The notes: generated by a model from the letters alone, not told the origin. Numbered from the stretch's first letter, positions 6,679 through 15,311 are shown. The stretch: DNA of 17,556 bases from Flavobacteriaceae bacterium (GCA_029247985.1 JAQWKF010000057.1:1-17556), one strand, 5' to 3'. Made by a program: numbers and translations.

Positions 6679-7958
6679 ACGTTCATCAACGCCTCAATTT
6701 CATCTGGGTCAATTGGAATATTGGCCATTAAATTTACCGGAGCACCCGTAGCTTGCACCACTACATCGTCCTCCAATCGGATTCCAAAACCTTCATCGGG
6801 AATATAAATGCCTGGCTCAACCGTAAAGACCATATTGGCTTGCATGGGCTCGTCCAATAAGCCATAGTCGTGTGTGTCTAAGCCCAAATGGTGAGAAGTT
6901 CCGTGCATAAAGTACTTTTTATAGGCCTCAGCGTTGTCAGAAATCTCTTTTTTAGTCAACAGGTTTATATCAACAAGCGCACTGTTCATCAGCTTGCCTA
7001 CTTCTACATGGTAGTCTTTCCACAGCACACCTGGTATCAGCAACTTTGTGGCCTCATCTTTTACTTTAAGAACAGCTTTGTAAACGGCACGCTGTCGTGG
7101 CGTAAATTGCCCAGAGACAGGAATGGTGCGCGTCATGTCTGAAGCATAGTTGCCGTACTCGGCACCTACGTCCATTAAGATCAACTCGCCTGCTTGACAT
7201 TGCTGGCTGTTCTCAATATAGTGCAATACATTACTGTTTGCTCCTGATGCAATGATGGGGGTGTAGGCAAAACCTTTGGATCGGTTACTTAAAAATTCGT
7301 GTGAAAATTCTGCTTCAATCTCAAATTCCCAAACACCTGGACTTACAAAACCCAAGATGCGTCTAAAGCCCTTTTCGGTAATGTCGCAAGCTTGTTGTAT
7401 GTGTGTAATTTCTTCAGGGTCTTTTATGCTGCGCAACCCTTGTAAAATAACATTACTTTTTTCGTAATTCTTTTTAGGGAATTGCTGCTTGCACCATTCA
7501 ATAAAGCGATCTTCCCTTGTTTGGGTTTCAACTTTAGCACGATAGTGTTCGTTGGTGTTGATGTAAATGTTTTGGGCCTGCTTGGCCAATTCCAAAAAGG
7601 ATACTTCAAAATCGGTAGTCCATTGCACATTGTCTATTCCTGTTACTGTAGTAGCCTCATTTTTGGTGAGTTTGTGCCCTTCCCAAACGGCAATATGGGC
7701 ATTGGTCTCTCGTACAAAAACCATCTCGCGTTGTTTAGGGTCTTTTGCATCAGGGCAAAGAATCAGGATGGTTTCTTCTTGGTCGATACCTGTGAGGTAA
7801 AACAAATCCCGGTGCTGCTCAAAAGGCAAAGTGCTGTCGGCACTGATGGGGTATATGTCATTTGAATTAAATACAGCAATGCTATTAGGCTTGAGTTTTG
7901 CCATAAATCGCTGGCGGTGTTTTGTAAAAACTGCAGAAGGGAGGCGTGTATATTTCAT
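6675..7958 (-). CDS. pepP: Xaa-Pro aminopeptidase (peptidase M24B, PepP-like)
   Basis: Metallopeptidase removing N-terminal residues that precede proline, probably cytoplasmic as no signal peptide is seen. It has 427 residues from the ATG at 7958, with an N-terminal aminopeptidase P/creatinase-like domain (about 1-160, with RDLFYLTG near 50) and a C-terminal pita-bread catalytic domain. The dinuclear metal ligands are all present: D263 (MDVGAEYGNYASD), D274, H356 (HGTSHHLGLDTHDYG), E381 (VEPGIYI) and E396 (GIRLEDD). The open frame extends nine codons upstream, but MKYTRLPSAVF is the family-like start. The 42 bp between it and the divergent BNR gene (7959-8000) are very AT-rich, with no convincing -33/-7 pair for either gene. 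The 3' end interlocks with thiL. Confidence 0.94.
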   Translation of the reverse strand: MKYTRLPSAVFTKHRQRFMAKLKPNSIAVFNSNDIYPISADSTLPFEQHRDLFYLTGIDQEETILILCPDAKDPKQREMVFVRETNAHIAVWEGHKLTKNEATTVTGIDNVQWTTDFEVSFLELAKQAQNIYINTNEHYRAKVETQTREDRFIEWCKQQFPKKNYEKSNVILQGLRSIKDPEEITHIQQACDITEKGFRRILGFVSPGVWEFEIEAEFSHEFLSNRSKGFAYTPIIASGANSNVLHYIENSQQCQAGELILMDVGAEYGNYASDMTRTIPVSGQFTPRQRAVYKAVLKVKDEATKLLIPGVLWKDYHVEVGKLMNSALVDINLLTKKEISDNAEAYKKYFMHGTSHHLGLDTHDYGLLDEPMQANMVFTVEPGIYIPDEGFGIRLEDDVVVQATGAPVNLMANIPIDPDEIEALMNV

Positions 7959-8000
7959 ATGGTAAAGTAAAAAAATTATATTCACATAAAATTATTATCC

Positions 8001-10820
8001 ATGAAGCACCTACTCTTTTGCCTCGTTTTTTCACTGGTATTCGCCCAACCTTCAGCGACTTCCGCATTCGACATTCAGCAAACCTCAAATGAGCTGGATG
8101 CGCTTGTAGCCGCATCATTAGTAGCAGAACTTCCGCTAAGCAACATAGGACCTAGCGTTATGAGCGGACGCGTAACGGATTTGGATGTAAACCCCAACGC
8201 CCCACACGAATTTTATGTGGCATATGCCTCTGGAGGTTTGTGGTATACAAATAATAATGGCACTAGTTTCACACCCGTTATGGACAATAGTCCTACCCAA
8301 AATATAGGCGATATAGCCGTACACTGGCAAACACATACCATTTATGTGGGAACAGGTGAGAACAACGCATCGAGATCCTCTTATGCCGGAATGGGGATTT
8401 TAAAATCGACAGACAAAGGAGGCAGTTGGACGCAATTGGGATTGGCAGCGGCACACCATATTGGCAAAATCGAAATTAACCCCAACAACCCCGACGAGGT
8501 TGTTGTGGGCGTGGCAGGGCCACTCTATTCTAAAAGTGATAAAAGAGGGATTTATAAAACTACAAACGGGGGAAAAACATGGACACGAACCCTTGCCCTA
8601 ACGGATCCAACGGGTATTATTGAATTGAGTGTTGTCCCAGGGAATTACAACATACAATATGCTGCAGCTTGGGAAAAAGATCGCAAAGCATGGGATTTCA
8701 AGGGAAGTGGCGCCAATTCGGGTATTTATAAAAGTACCGATGCAGGCAACAGTTGGGACTTAATTAGCAAGCCCGAAAGTGGTTTTATACAAGGCGAAGG
8801 GGTAGGCCGTATCGGTATAGCAGCATATGATGCCAATACCGTTTATGCCATCGTTGATAACCAGAAAAGAAGGCCCTTATTTGATATGCCCCAAAACAAA
8901 CTTAAAAAGCAAGATTTTGAAGGGATATCCCTAGAGGCTTTTATGGCCATTGACAAAAAACTGCTCAGCACATTTTTAAAAGACAATGGCTTTCCAAAGG
9001 AATACTCAGCCGATCGTATTCGTGAAGAGGTACGCAATGGTAAATTAAAGCCTTCTGATATAGCACTTTATCTATACAATGCCAATGCCAATTTATTTGA
9101 CACGCCAGTTGTGGGGCCAGAAGTATTTCGTAGCGATGATGGTGGGCAGACATGGAGCAAAACACACACAGGCTTTTTGGATGATATCTATTACAGTTAC
9201 GGCTATTATTTTGGCATGGTACACGTATCTCCTTCCGATAACAATCATATTTATATTTATGGAGTGCCCATTTTGACATCAACGGATGGGGGGAAGTCGT
9301 TTAAAACACTAGACGCCCCCAACGTACATGTCGATCACCACGCCCTGTGGATCAACCCTAAAAACCCAAAGCACCTTGTCAATGGCAATGATGGTGGGGT
9401 AAATATCAGTTATGACGGAGGTCAAAATTGGATCAAAGCAAATCAACCCACTGTGGGCCAATTTTACACCGTTTATGCCGATAATCAAAATCCGTATCAC
9501 GTGTATGGCGGATTGCAAGATAATGGCGTTTGGGAAGCGGTACATACCGCAACAGAAAGCGTGCGTTGGCACCAAAGTGGACATAACCCTTGGACCAGTA
9601 TTATGGGTGGCGATGGCATGCAAATACAAGTGGACAATCGAAACGCCAATATCGTGTATACAGGATATCAATTTGGCAATTATTTTCGCATTGACCGTGA
9701 TGCTGGAGCGCGCAAACACATAAAACCCAAACACAAGTTAGGAGAGGCCCTTTTTCGCTTTAATTGGCAAGCTCCTATTTTACTTTCTTCACACAACAAT
9801 GACATCCTTTATATGGGCAGCAACAAGCTCCACCGCTCGCTGAATCAAGGCGATACTTGGGAGGCTATTTCTGAAGACCTTACAAAAGGCCCTAAAAAAG
9901 GGAATGTGCCCTATGGCACCCTTACGACCATTGATGAGTCACAAGATGCCTTTGGAACGCTACTGGTTGGCTCTGATGACGGGCTTATTCATCTTACTCA
10001 AAACAGCGGGGTAACTTGGCATTGTATCAGCGATAATTTACCACAAGATTTGTGGGTGAGTAGGGTGCAATTTTCAAGACATGACACCAATCGTATTTAC
10101 GCTACCCTAAACGGATATCGTTGGGACGATTTCAAACCTTACGTATATGTTTCAGATGATTTGGGTGCTAGCTGGAAAAATATCAGCAGCAACTTGCCCA
10201 ATGCAGCTGTTAATGTGATTCGAGAGGATACGAAAAACAAAAATCTACTATATGTGGGAACAGACAACGGCTTGTTTGTGAGTATTGACCAAGGTGATAA
10301 CTGGCATATTTTCAACAATAATTTGCCACGTGTTGCTGTGCATGATTTATTTATACAAGAGGCAGCAAACCATTTATTGATAGGGACTCATGGACGGTCT
10401 ATTTACGTACTTGAATTAGACGTGTTACAACAACTACCAGAAGTTTCTGACAAGTCATTTGCGATATTGCCCCCCAAAACACAAAAGCACAATAAGCGAT
10501 GGGGCAGCAAGAACCGTGTGTGGAGTGATGCATACACGCCTAATTTTCATTGGACATTTTTCAGCCAAGAGCCCATTAGCGGAGTTTGGTCTTTGGTTTC
10601 AGACAAAGGTGTTGTGGTATTCGAGCAAGCCGAAAGTCTAGCAAAAGGACTTCAACAATTACCATACAACTTGATCATAGAAGCAGCAGCCCTCAAGCAA
10701 TTTAATCGCAAACATAAGACCGATTTAAAGCCCGCAGATGACGGGAATGTATATCTCCCCAAAGGAACCTATAGCTTTTTGTGGAACAATAAACAGTACT
10801 CAGAACTTGTTTTGGAGTAG
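8001..10820 (+). CDS. Exported VPS10/sortilin-like BNR (Asp-box) repeat protein
   Basis: A 939-residue secreted protein. A signal peptide is clear (MKH, hydrophobic 4-15; cleavage probably between about 15 and 22). I count eleven Asp-box-like motifs of the form S/T-x-D/N-x-G-x-x-W/F, starting near residues 83, 136, 187, 245, 378, 427, 470, 613, 666, 718 and 761, the hallmark of beta-propeller blades in the VPS10/sortilin and sialidase-like families. This suggests one large ten-bladed or two smaller propellers. A charged helical stretch at about 288-365 interrupts the blade pattern. The segment NVHVDHHALWINP..NGNDGGV (441-467) is a strongly conserved-looking core motif. The final 120 residues after THGRSIYVLELD (796-807) form a separate module. 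No C-terminal type IX secretion sorting domain is recognisable. Such proteins are often annotated 'glycosyl hydrolase', but no catalytic residues can be assigned here. The neighbouring genes give no clue to function. Confidence 0.88.
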   Translation: MKHLLFCLVFSLVFAQPSATSAFDIQQTSNELDALVAASLVAELPLSNIGPSVMSGRVTDLDVNPNAPHEFYVAYASGGLWYTNNNGTSFTPVMDNSPTQNIGDIAVHWQTHTIYVGTGENNASRSSYAGMGILKSTDKGGSWTQLGLAAAHHIGKIEINPNNPDEVVVGVAGPLYSKSDKRGIYKTTNGGKTWTRTLALTDPTGIIELSVVPGNYNIQYAAAWEKDRKAWDFKGSGANSGIYKSTDAGNSWDLISKPESGFIQGEGVGRIGIAAYDANTVYAIVDNQKRRPLFDMPQNKLKKQDFEGISLEAFMAIDKKLLSTFLKDNGFPKEYSADRIREEVRNGKLKPSDIALYLYNANANLFDTPVVGPEVFRSDDGGQTWSKTHTGFLDDIYYSYGYYFGMVHVSPSDNNHIYIYGVPILTSTDGGKSFKTLDAPNVHVDHHALWINPKNPKHLVNGNDGGVNISYDGGQNWIKANQPTVGQFYTVYADNQNPYHVYGGLQDNGVWEAVHTATESVRWHQSGHNPWTSIMGGDGMQIQVDNRNANIVYTGYQFGNYFRIDRDAGARKHIKPKHKLGEALFRFNWQAPILLSSHNNDILYMGSNKLHRSLNQGDTWEAISEDLTKGPKKGNVPYGTLTTIDESQDAFGTLLVGSDDGLIHLTQNSGVTWHCISDNLPQDLWVSRVQFSRHDTNRIYATLNGYRWDDFKPYVYVSDDLGASWKNISSNLPNAAVNVIREDTKNKNLLYVGTDNGLFVSIDQGDNWHIFNNNLPRVAVHDLFIQEAANHLLIGTHGRSIYVLELDVLQQLPEVSDKSFAILPPKTQKHNKRWGSKNRVWSDAYTPNFHWTFFSQEPISGVWSLVSDKGVVVFEQAESLAKGLQQLPYNLIIEAAALKQFNRKHKTDLKPADDGNVYLPKGTYSFLWNNKQYSELVLE

Positions 10821-10908
10821 TTTTGTTTCATCTTTTTGGACAATTATTACCTAAAATTTGAACAAAAAGGGGCGACTATGTTAGAATTGCCCTAAATAGC
10901 TAAAAACC

Positions 10909-10940
10909 TTTGGTTATCAGTTGTTCAGCACCTAATTTTG
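10909..10940 (+). promoter_or_regulatory. Bacteroidota-type promoter of sdhCAB
   Basis: TTTG (10909-10912), 20 bases, then TAATTTTG (10933-10940) matches the Bacteroidota -33/-7 consensus (TTTG and TAnnTTTG) very well. A start around 10946 would leave a leader of only a few bases to the first ATG (10952), or about 17 bases to the second in-frame ATG (10964). The remaining intergenic bases 10821-10908 hold no ORF and no clear terminator for the upstream gene. Confidence 0.75.
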
Positions 10941-10951
10941 TATCACAATAA

Positions 10952-11623
10952 ATGCCAAATCACATGAGTTCACTCTTGTCATCTACCATATTCCGAAAAG
11001 TTACCATGGCGCTTTCAGGCCTCTTTTTGATGGTTTTTTTAGCGCAACATTTTATCATCAACATCACTTCAGTGTTTAGCGCAACTATTTTCAATCAGTT
11101 TTCCCATTTCATGGGGACCAATGCGCTCGTACAGTTCTTACTGCAACCCATTCTAATTGGAGGTGTTATTTTCCATTTTGTATTAGGTTTTGTACTAGAG
11201 TTGCAAAACAGCAGTGCACGTGGAATTAAATACACGGTATTTAAAGGTAATGCAAATGCGAGCTGGGTTTCTCGTAACATGATCATTTCAGGAGCTACCG
11301 TATTGGCTTTTTTAGCACTTCATTTTTACGATTTCTGGGTGCCAGAAATCAATTATAAATACATCGAATTTTTACCTGAAGACCCCAAAAGATACCACGA
11401 AGAGTTGGTGCATAAATTTGAAGATTTGGGGCGTGTAATTATCTACGTCATCTCCTTCTTCTTTTTATCCCTCCACCTTTTACACGGTTTTGCCTCAGCA
11501 TTCCAGTCTATGGGGGTTAACAACAAATACACACCAGCCTTAAAATCCTTTGGTAAAGTATATGCCATAGGCATTCCACTAGGCTTTGCATTCATCGCTA
11601 TTTTTCACTTTTTAAATCACTAA
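10952..11623 (+). CDS. sdhC: Succinate dehydrogenase cytochrome b subunit (single-chain, b558 family)
   Basis: Membrane anchor of complex II, carrying heme b and linking FAD/Fe-S electron transfer to menaquinone. The 223 residues contain five hydrophobic segments (about 16-37, 63-83, 112-130, 163-183 and 204-221), the single-subunit five-helix type found in Bacteroidota and Bacillus, so no separate sdhD is expected and none is present. Candidate heme histidines are H33 (LAQHFIIN), H75 (FHFVLG), H124 (LALHFYDFW), H175 and H178 (LHLLHGFASAFQSMG). The start is uncertain: the ATG at 10964 (MSSLLSSTIFRK, 219 residues) looks more like homologues and suits the predicted transcription start better; the ATG at 10952 is the longest version. 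sdhA starts after one base. Confidence 0.94.
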   Translation: MPNHMSSLLSSTIFRKVTMALSGLFLMVFLAQHFIINITSVFSATIFNQFSHFMGTNALVQFLLQPILIGGVIFHFVLGFVLELQNSSARGIKYTVFKGNANASWVSRNMIISGATVLAFLALHFYDFWVPEINYKYIEFLPEDPKRYHEELVHKFEDLGRVIIYVISFFFLSLHLLHGFASAFQSMGVNNKYTPALKSFGKVYAIGIPLGFAFIAIFHFLNH

Positions 11624-11624
11624 T

Positions 11625-13628
11625 ATGGCAAGGTTAGACGCGAAAATCCCCGAAGGTCCAATAGCCGAGAAGTGGACAAATCATAAGAACAACATTAACC
11701 TGGTAAGCCCTGCCAACAAGCGTCAGATAGACGTTATTGTGGTCGGTACGGGTTTGGCAGGAGGCTCTGCTGCAGCAACACTTGCAGAATTGGGCTATAA
11801 CGTAAAGGCATTTTGTTTTCAAGACTCCCCTAGACGCGCACATTCCATTGCCGCACAGGGTGGTATCAATGCTGCTAAAAATTATCAAGGCGATGGTGAT
11901 TCTACCTATCGCTTGTTCTATGACACCGTTAAAGGAGGCGATTACCGTTCACGAGAAGCCAACGTGTACCGATTGGCGGAGGTTTCTACCAATATCATTG
12001 ACCAATGTGTTGCGCAGGGCGTTCCTTGTGCTCGTGATTATGGCGGACTGTTGGATAACCGTTCTTTTGGAGGGGTATTGGTATCCAGAACGTTCTATGC
12101 CAAAGGACAAACTGGACAACAACTGCTGCTGGGGGCGTATTCGGCTATGAACCGTCAAATTGGACGTGGAAAAATCAAAATGTACAACCGCCACGAAATG
12201 CTAGACCTTGTAAAGGTTGATGGTAAGGCCAGAGGGATCATCACCAGGAATTTGGTTACAGGTGAGATTGAGCGCCATGCGGCACACGCAGTGGTAATTG
12301 CTTCTGGAGGGTATGGTAATCTATTTTATCTGTCTACCAATGCCATGGGCAGTAATGTAACTGCAGCTTGGAAAATACATAAACAAGGCGCTTATTTTGC
12401 TAATCCTTGTTTTACGCAAATTCACCCTACTTGTATTCCTGTTTCCGGTGAAAATCAGTCTAAATTGACTTTGATGTCAGAGTCGTTGCGAAACGATGGC
12501 CGTATTTGGGTACCTAAAAAGAAAGAGGATGCCGCTGCGATTCGCGAAGGCAAGCTTAAGCCAACAGAGTTGGCAGAAGAAGATCGTGATTACTATTTAG
12601 AACGACGCTATCCTGCCTTTGGAAACTTAGTGCCAAGAGATGTGGCTTCACGTGCTGCAAAAGAGCGTTGTGACGAAGGATATGGCGTAAACAAAACGGG
12701 CGAAGCCGTCTATTTGGACTTTGCAGATGCGATAGTACGTTATGGAAAAGAAAAAGCCCATGTTAAAGGTCTAGACGAAAGCGATATGGGTCTTGTAAGA
12801 AAATTGGGCAAGGAAATCATCAAGGCTAAGTATGGAAACCTATTTCAGATGTATGAGAAAATCGTAGATCAAAACCCTTACGAAACCCCTATGATGATTT
12901 ATCCTGCAGTACACTACACCATGGGAGGTGTTTGGGTAGATTATAATTTGATGACAACCGTTCCTGGTTGCTTTGCCATAGGTGAAGCAAATTTCTCAGA
13001 TCACGGTGCCAACCGCTTGGGAGCTTCTGCGCTTATGCAAGGGCTTGCTGATGGCTATTTTGTGCTGCCCTACACTATTGGCGATTATTTGGCTGACGAT
13101 ATTCGCACAGGACCAATCGCCACAGATTCACCTGAATTTGAAGCCGCTGAGGCAAGTGTACGTTCCCAAATAGATGCTTTTATAAATAATAATGGCTCTA
13201 AAACAGTAGATTATTTCCACCGCAAATTGGGTAAAATCATTTGGGATAAATGTGGGATGTCACGTAACGAAAAGCAGCTGAAAGAAGCCATTAGAAAAGT
13301 AAAAGCCCTCAGAGAAGCATTTTACAAAGAGGTTTTTGTTCCTGGAACAGCGGATTCGTTCAATGAACCATTGGCCAAAGCCCTTCGTGTAGCAGATTTC
13401 TTGGAGTTAGGTGAGTTGTTTGCCAAAGATGCGCTTGAACGGACGGAATCTTGTGGAGGACACTTCCGCGAAGAGTCACAAAGCCCAGAAGGTGAAGCGC
13501 TCAGAGACGATGCCAACTTTACCTTTGTTTCCGCTTGGGAATACAAAGGCGAGCCAAGCGAGGCAAAACTCCATAAAGAGGAGTTGAAATACGAAAATAT
13601 TGAACTTAAAACACGATCATACAAATAG
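11625..13628 (+). CDS. sdhA: Succinate dehydrogenase flavoprotein subunit
   Basis: Oxidises succinate to fumarate with covalently bound FAD on the cytoplasmic face of the membrane. The 667 residues fit the longer type-B (Bacteroidota) SdhA. FAD-binding glycines are in VVGTGLAGGSAAA (39-51). The flavin-linking histidine is H73 in RAHSIAAQGGINAAKNYQGDGDS. Further signatures are the substrate-side HPTCIPVSGENQSKL segment, YPAVHYTMGGVWVDYNLMT and the C-terminal FAD motif NRLGASALMQGLADG. It begins one base after sdhC and ends two bases before sdhB, so the three genes form a tight operon. Confidence 0.97.
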   Translation: MARLDAKIPEGPIAEKWTNHKNNINLVSPANKRQIDVIVVGTGLAGGSAAATLAELGYNVKAFCFQDSPRRAHSIAAQGGINAAKNYQGDGDSTYRLFYDTVKGGDYRSREANVYRLAEVSTNIIDQCVAQGVPCARDYGGLLDNRSFGGVLVSRTFYAKGQTGQQLLLGAYSAMNRQIGRGKIKMYNRHEMLDLVKVDGKARGIITRNLVTGEIERHAAHAVVIASGGYGNLFYLSTNAMGSNVTAAWKIHKQGAYFANPCFTQIHPTCIPVSGENQSKLTLMSESLRNDGRIWVPKKKEDAAAIREGKLKPTELAEEDRDYYLERRYPAFGNLVPRDVASRAAKERCDEGYGVNKTGEAVYLDFADAIVRYGKEKAHVKGLDESDMGLVRKLGKEIIKAKYGNLFQMYEKIVDQNPYETPMMIYPAVHYTMGGVWVDYNLMTTVPGCFAIGEANFSDHGANRLGASALMQGLADGYFVLPYTIGDYLADDIRTGPIATDSPEFEAAEASVRSQIDAFINNNGSKTVDYFHRKLGKIIWDKCGMSRNEKQLKEAIRKVKALREAFYKEVFVPGTADSFNEPLAKALRVADFLELGELFAKDALERTESCGGHFREESQSPEGEALRDDANFTFVSAWEYKGEPSEAKLHKEELKYENIELKTRSYK

Positions 13629-13630
13629 CT

Positions 13631-14377
13631 ATGAAACTGAAACTAAAAATTTGGCGACAAGAAAACGCAACTGCAAAAGGAAGTATGCATACCTATTCAC
13701 TAGATGGCGTTTCTCCAGATATGTCTTTTTTGGAAATGATGGATATGCTCAACGAACAACTGATGGAACAGGGGATAGACCCAGTGGCTTTTGACCACGA
13801 TTGTCGAGAGGGGATTTGTGGCGCATGCTCCATGTTTATCAACGGAGAGGCACACGGCCCAGACCGACTGATCACCACCTGCCAATTGCATATGCGCAAG
13901 TTTAAAGACGGTGACACCATTCATATTGAACCTTTCCGAGCTAAACCTTTCCCAGTTATTAAAGATTTAGTCGTTGACCGATCTTCCTTTGATCGCATTC
14001 AACATGCTGGGGGATTTGTTTCAGTAAATACGTCTGGTAATACCCAAGATGCCAACGCGTTGCCTATTGAAAAAGAAGCCGCTGACAAGGCATTTGATGC
14101 CGCCTCTTGCATTGGCTGTGGTGCTTGTGTAGCCAGCTGTAAGAACGCATCTGCCATGCTGTTTGTTTCTGCCAAAGTATCGCAATATGCCCTATTGCCA
14201 CAAGGACAAGTTGAAGCTACTGATCGTGTAATGAATATGGTCAAACAAATGGACGAAGAGGGCTTTGGAAACTGCACCAACACTGGTGCTTGCGAAGTCG
14301 AATGTCCTAAGGGAATTTCGCTTGAGAATATTGCCCGTATGAACCGTGAGTACCTAACGGCAAACCTTAAAGGTTAG
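13631..14377 (+). CDS. sdhB: Succinate dehydrogenase iron-sulfur subunit
   Basis: Carries electrons from FAD to quinone through three clusters. All ligands are visible in the 248 residues: the 2Fe-2S cluster at C58, C63, C66 and C84 (CREGICGAC...TTC); the 4Fe-4S cluster at C160, C163 and C166 (CIGCGAC) with C225 (CP); and the 3Fe-4S cluster at C170, C215 and C221. The frame is the third gene of sdhCAB, 2 bp after sdhA. As a protein with three clusters it is a natural client of the SUF system at the left end of the window. Downstream lies a weak hairpin at 14471-14490. Confidence 0.97.
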   Translation: MKLKLKIWRQENATAKGSMHTYSLDGVSPDMSFLEMMDMLNEQLMEQGIDPVAFDHDCREGICGACSMFINGEAHGPDRLITTCQLHMRKFKDGDTIHIEPFRAKPFPVIKDLVVDRSSFDRIQHAGGFVSVNTSGNTQDANALPIEKEAADKAFDAASCIGCGACVASCKNASAMLFVSAKVSQYALLPQGQVEATDRVMNMVKQMDEEGFGNCTNTGACEVECPKGISLENIARMNREYLTANLKG

Positions 14378-14472
14378 AAGGCATTTATTTTCCGCCTGTT
14401 TAGATGTGTTGTGAGTACAACTATCAAGATTATAATCACTGCAATTGTTGAAAGACATAAAGAAATATTCAT
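14374..14472 (-). CDS. Possible 32-residue single-pass membrane protein
   Basis: Between sdhB and the amidase gene the minus strand holds a complete ATG-to-TAA frame of 32 codons. The product starts MNISLCLSTI, continues as an uninterrupted isoleucine/valine-rich hydrophobic stretch to about residue 22, and ends with the basic segment HLNRRKINAF, the layout expected of a small single-pass membrane protein. It overlaps the end of sdhB by 4 bp in convergent orientation (TTAG), the same interlocking stop arrangement as thiL/pepP. Against it: no exact TAnnTTTG box upstream (TAGATTTA is the closest), the ATG lies within the arm of a hairpin, and short hydrophobic frames occur by chance in AT-rich spacers. 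No homologue is recognised. Confidence 0.25.
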   Translation of the reverse strand: MNISLCLSTIAVIIILIVVLTTHLNRRKINAF

Positions 14473-14495
14473 AACCTTTAAGTAGGTTATTTTAA
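14471..14495 (+). terminator. Weak intrinsic terminator-like hairpin after sdhCAB
   Basis: ATAACCT (14471-14477) and AGGTTAT (14484-14490) form a 7-bp stem with a 6-base loop, followed by a short T-rich tract (TTTAAT). It lies about 95 bp after the sdhB stop and 47 bp before the amidase start. The stem is AT-rich and the T tract is short, so termination may be inefficient. It is the only such structure in the 160-bp spacer. Confidence 0.4.
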
Positions 14496-14537
14496 TGTTT
14501 GGGATTCTAAATCTACAAAAAACAGTAATTTCATAAC

Positions 14538-15311
14538 ATGATTTCTTTGCACATTGCCATACTTCAGCACAACTCCGTTTGGCACAATCCTATGGCAAAT
14601 GAGGAACAGCTAGAAAAGCAGCTTCATGAATTGCCTAAGGAAACATCCCTAGTTGTGCTACCCGAAATGTGGGCAACGGGGTTTACTATGAAACCAGAGG
14701 TCGTGGCTGAAACCATGAAGAGCCCTTCCATTCAATGGATGAAAGAAATGGCAAAGGCACACCATACGGCAATTTGTGGCAGCCTTGCCATAAAAGAAGG
14801 AGAGCACTTTTATAATCGCTTTATTTTTGTGCATCCAAACCAACACATTGACACTTATGATAAAGTGCATCCGTATACTCCATCAGGAGAATCAAAGGTA
14901 TATCGTGCTGGCGCGGGATTCGCTTTGATTGAATATGCAGGATTTCGTATTCGTCCTTTGGTGTGCTATGACTTGCGCTTCCCTGTGTTTGCTCGGAACA
15001 CAGATAACTATGACCTATTGATTTGCGTTGCCAATTGGCCAGCAGCGCGCATTCAGGCATGGAATGCTCTTTTGCGTGCACGTGCCATTGAAAATATGGC
15101 CTTTAGTGTTGGTGTAAATAGAACGGGGAAAGATGCCTATCGCTTGACTTATCCAGGAGCTTCGGCAGCCTATAATGCTTTGGGGGATGAATTGATTTTT
15201 ATGAACGAAGAAGAAACCTCCGCTAGCTTTACCATTGACCTCGACAACTTACATAAAACACGGAAAAAACTCCCTTTTTTAGAGGATCGAGACAATTTTA
15301 CTTTAAAATAA
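14538..15311 (+). CDS. Omega-amidase / carbon-nitrogen hydrolase (YafV/Nit2-like)
   Basis: A nitrilase-superfamily amidase whose closest described relatives (E. coli YafV, mammalian Nit2) hydrolyse alpha-ketoglutaramate and alpha-ketosuccinamate, a metabolite-repair reaction in glutamine and methionine salvage. The 257 residues match YafV length. The Glu-Lys-Cys triad is visible as E43 (VVLPEMWATGF), K109 (YDKVHPY) and C143 (RPLVCYDLRFP). Other family segments are GSLAI (81-85), ANWPAARIQAWNALLRARAIEN (165-186) and VGVNRTGKDA (191-200). It has its own start behind a 160-bp spacer and overlaps the convergent Big_5 lipoprotein gene by 14 bp at the 3' end. No exact -7 box was found upstream. Confidence 0.92.
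   Translation: MISLHIAILQHNSVWHNPMANEEQLEKQLHELPKETSLVVLPEMWATGFTMKPEVVAETMKSPSIQWMKEMAKAHHTAICGSLAIKEGEHFYNRFIFVHPNQHIDTYDKVHPYTPSGESKVYRAGAGFALIEYAGFRIRPLVCYDLRFPVFARNTDNYDLLICVANWPAARIQAWNALLRARAIENMAFSVGVNRTGKDAYRLTYPGASAAYNALGDELIFMNEEETSASFTIDLDNLHKTRKKLPFLEDRDNFTLK

Noticed and set aside
7482..7865. 127-codon plus-strand frame opposite the aminopeptidase gene
   Set aside because: Antisense to strongly conserved PepP coding sequence, with no start context and no family resemblance.
7949..7956. TATATTTC as the -7 box of the BNR protein gene
   Set aside because: It lacks the final G of TAnnTTTG, and the nearest TTTG upstream is 24 bases away, longer than usual. Too weak to call.
9309..9734. 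141-codon minus-strand frame opposite the BNR gene
   Set aside because: It lies wholly inside a clear coding gene on the other strand. Its translation has no recognisable domain and looks like a codon-bias shadow.
10821..10908. Terminator between the BNR gene and sdhC
   Set aside because: Only imperfect pairings (for example GGGGCGA with TTGCCC) were found, with no T tract following.
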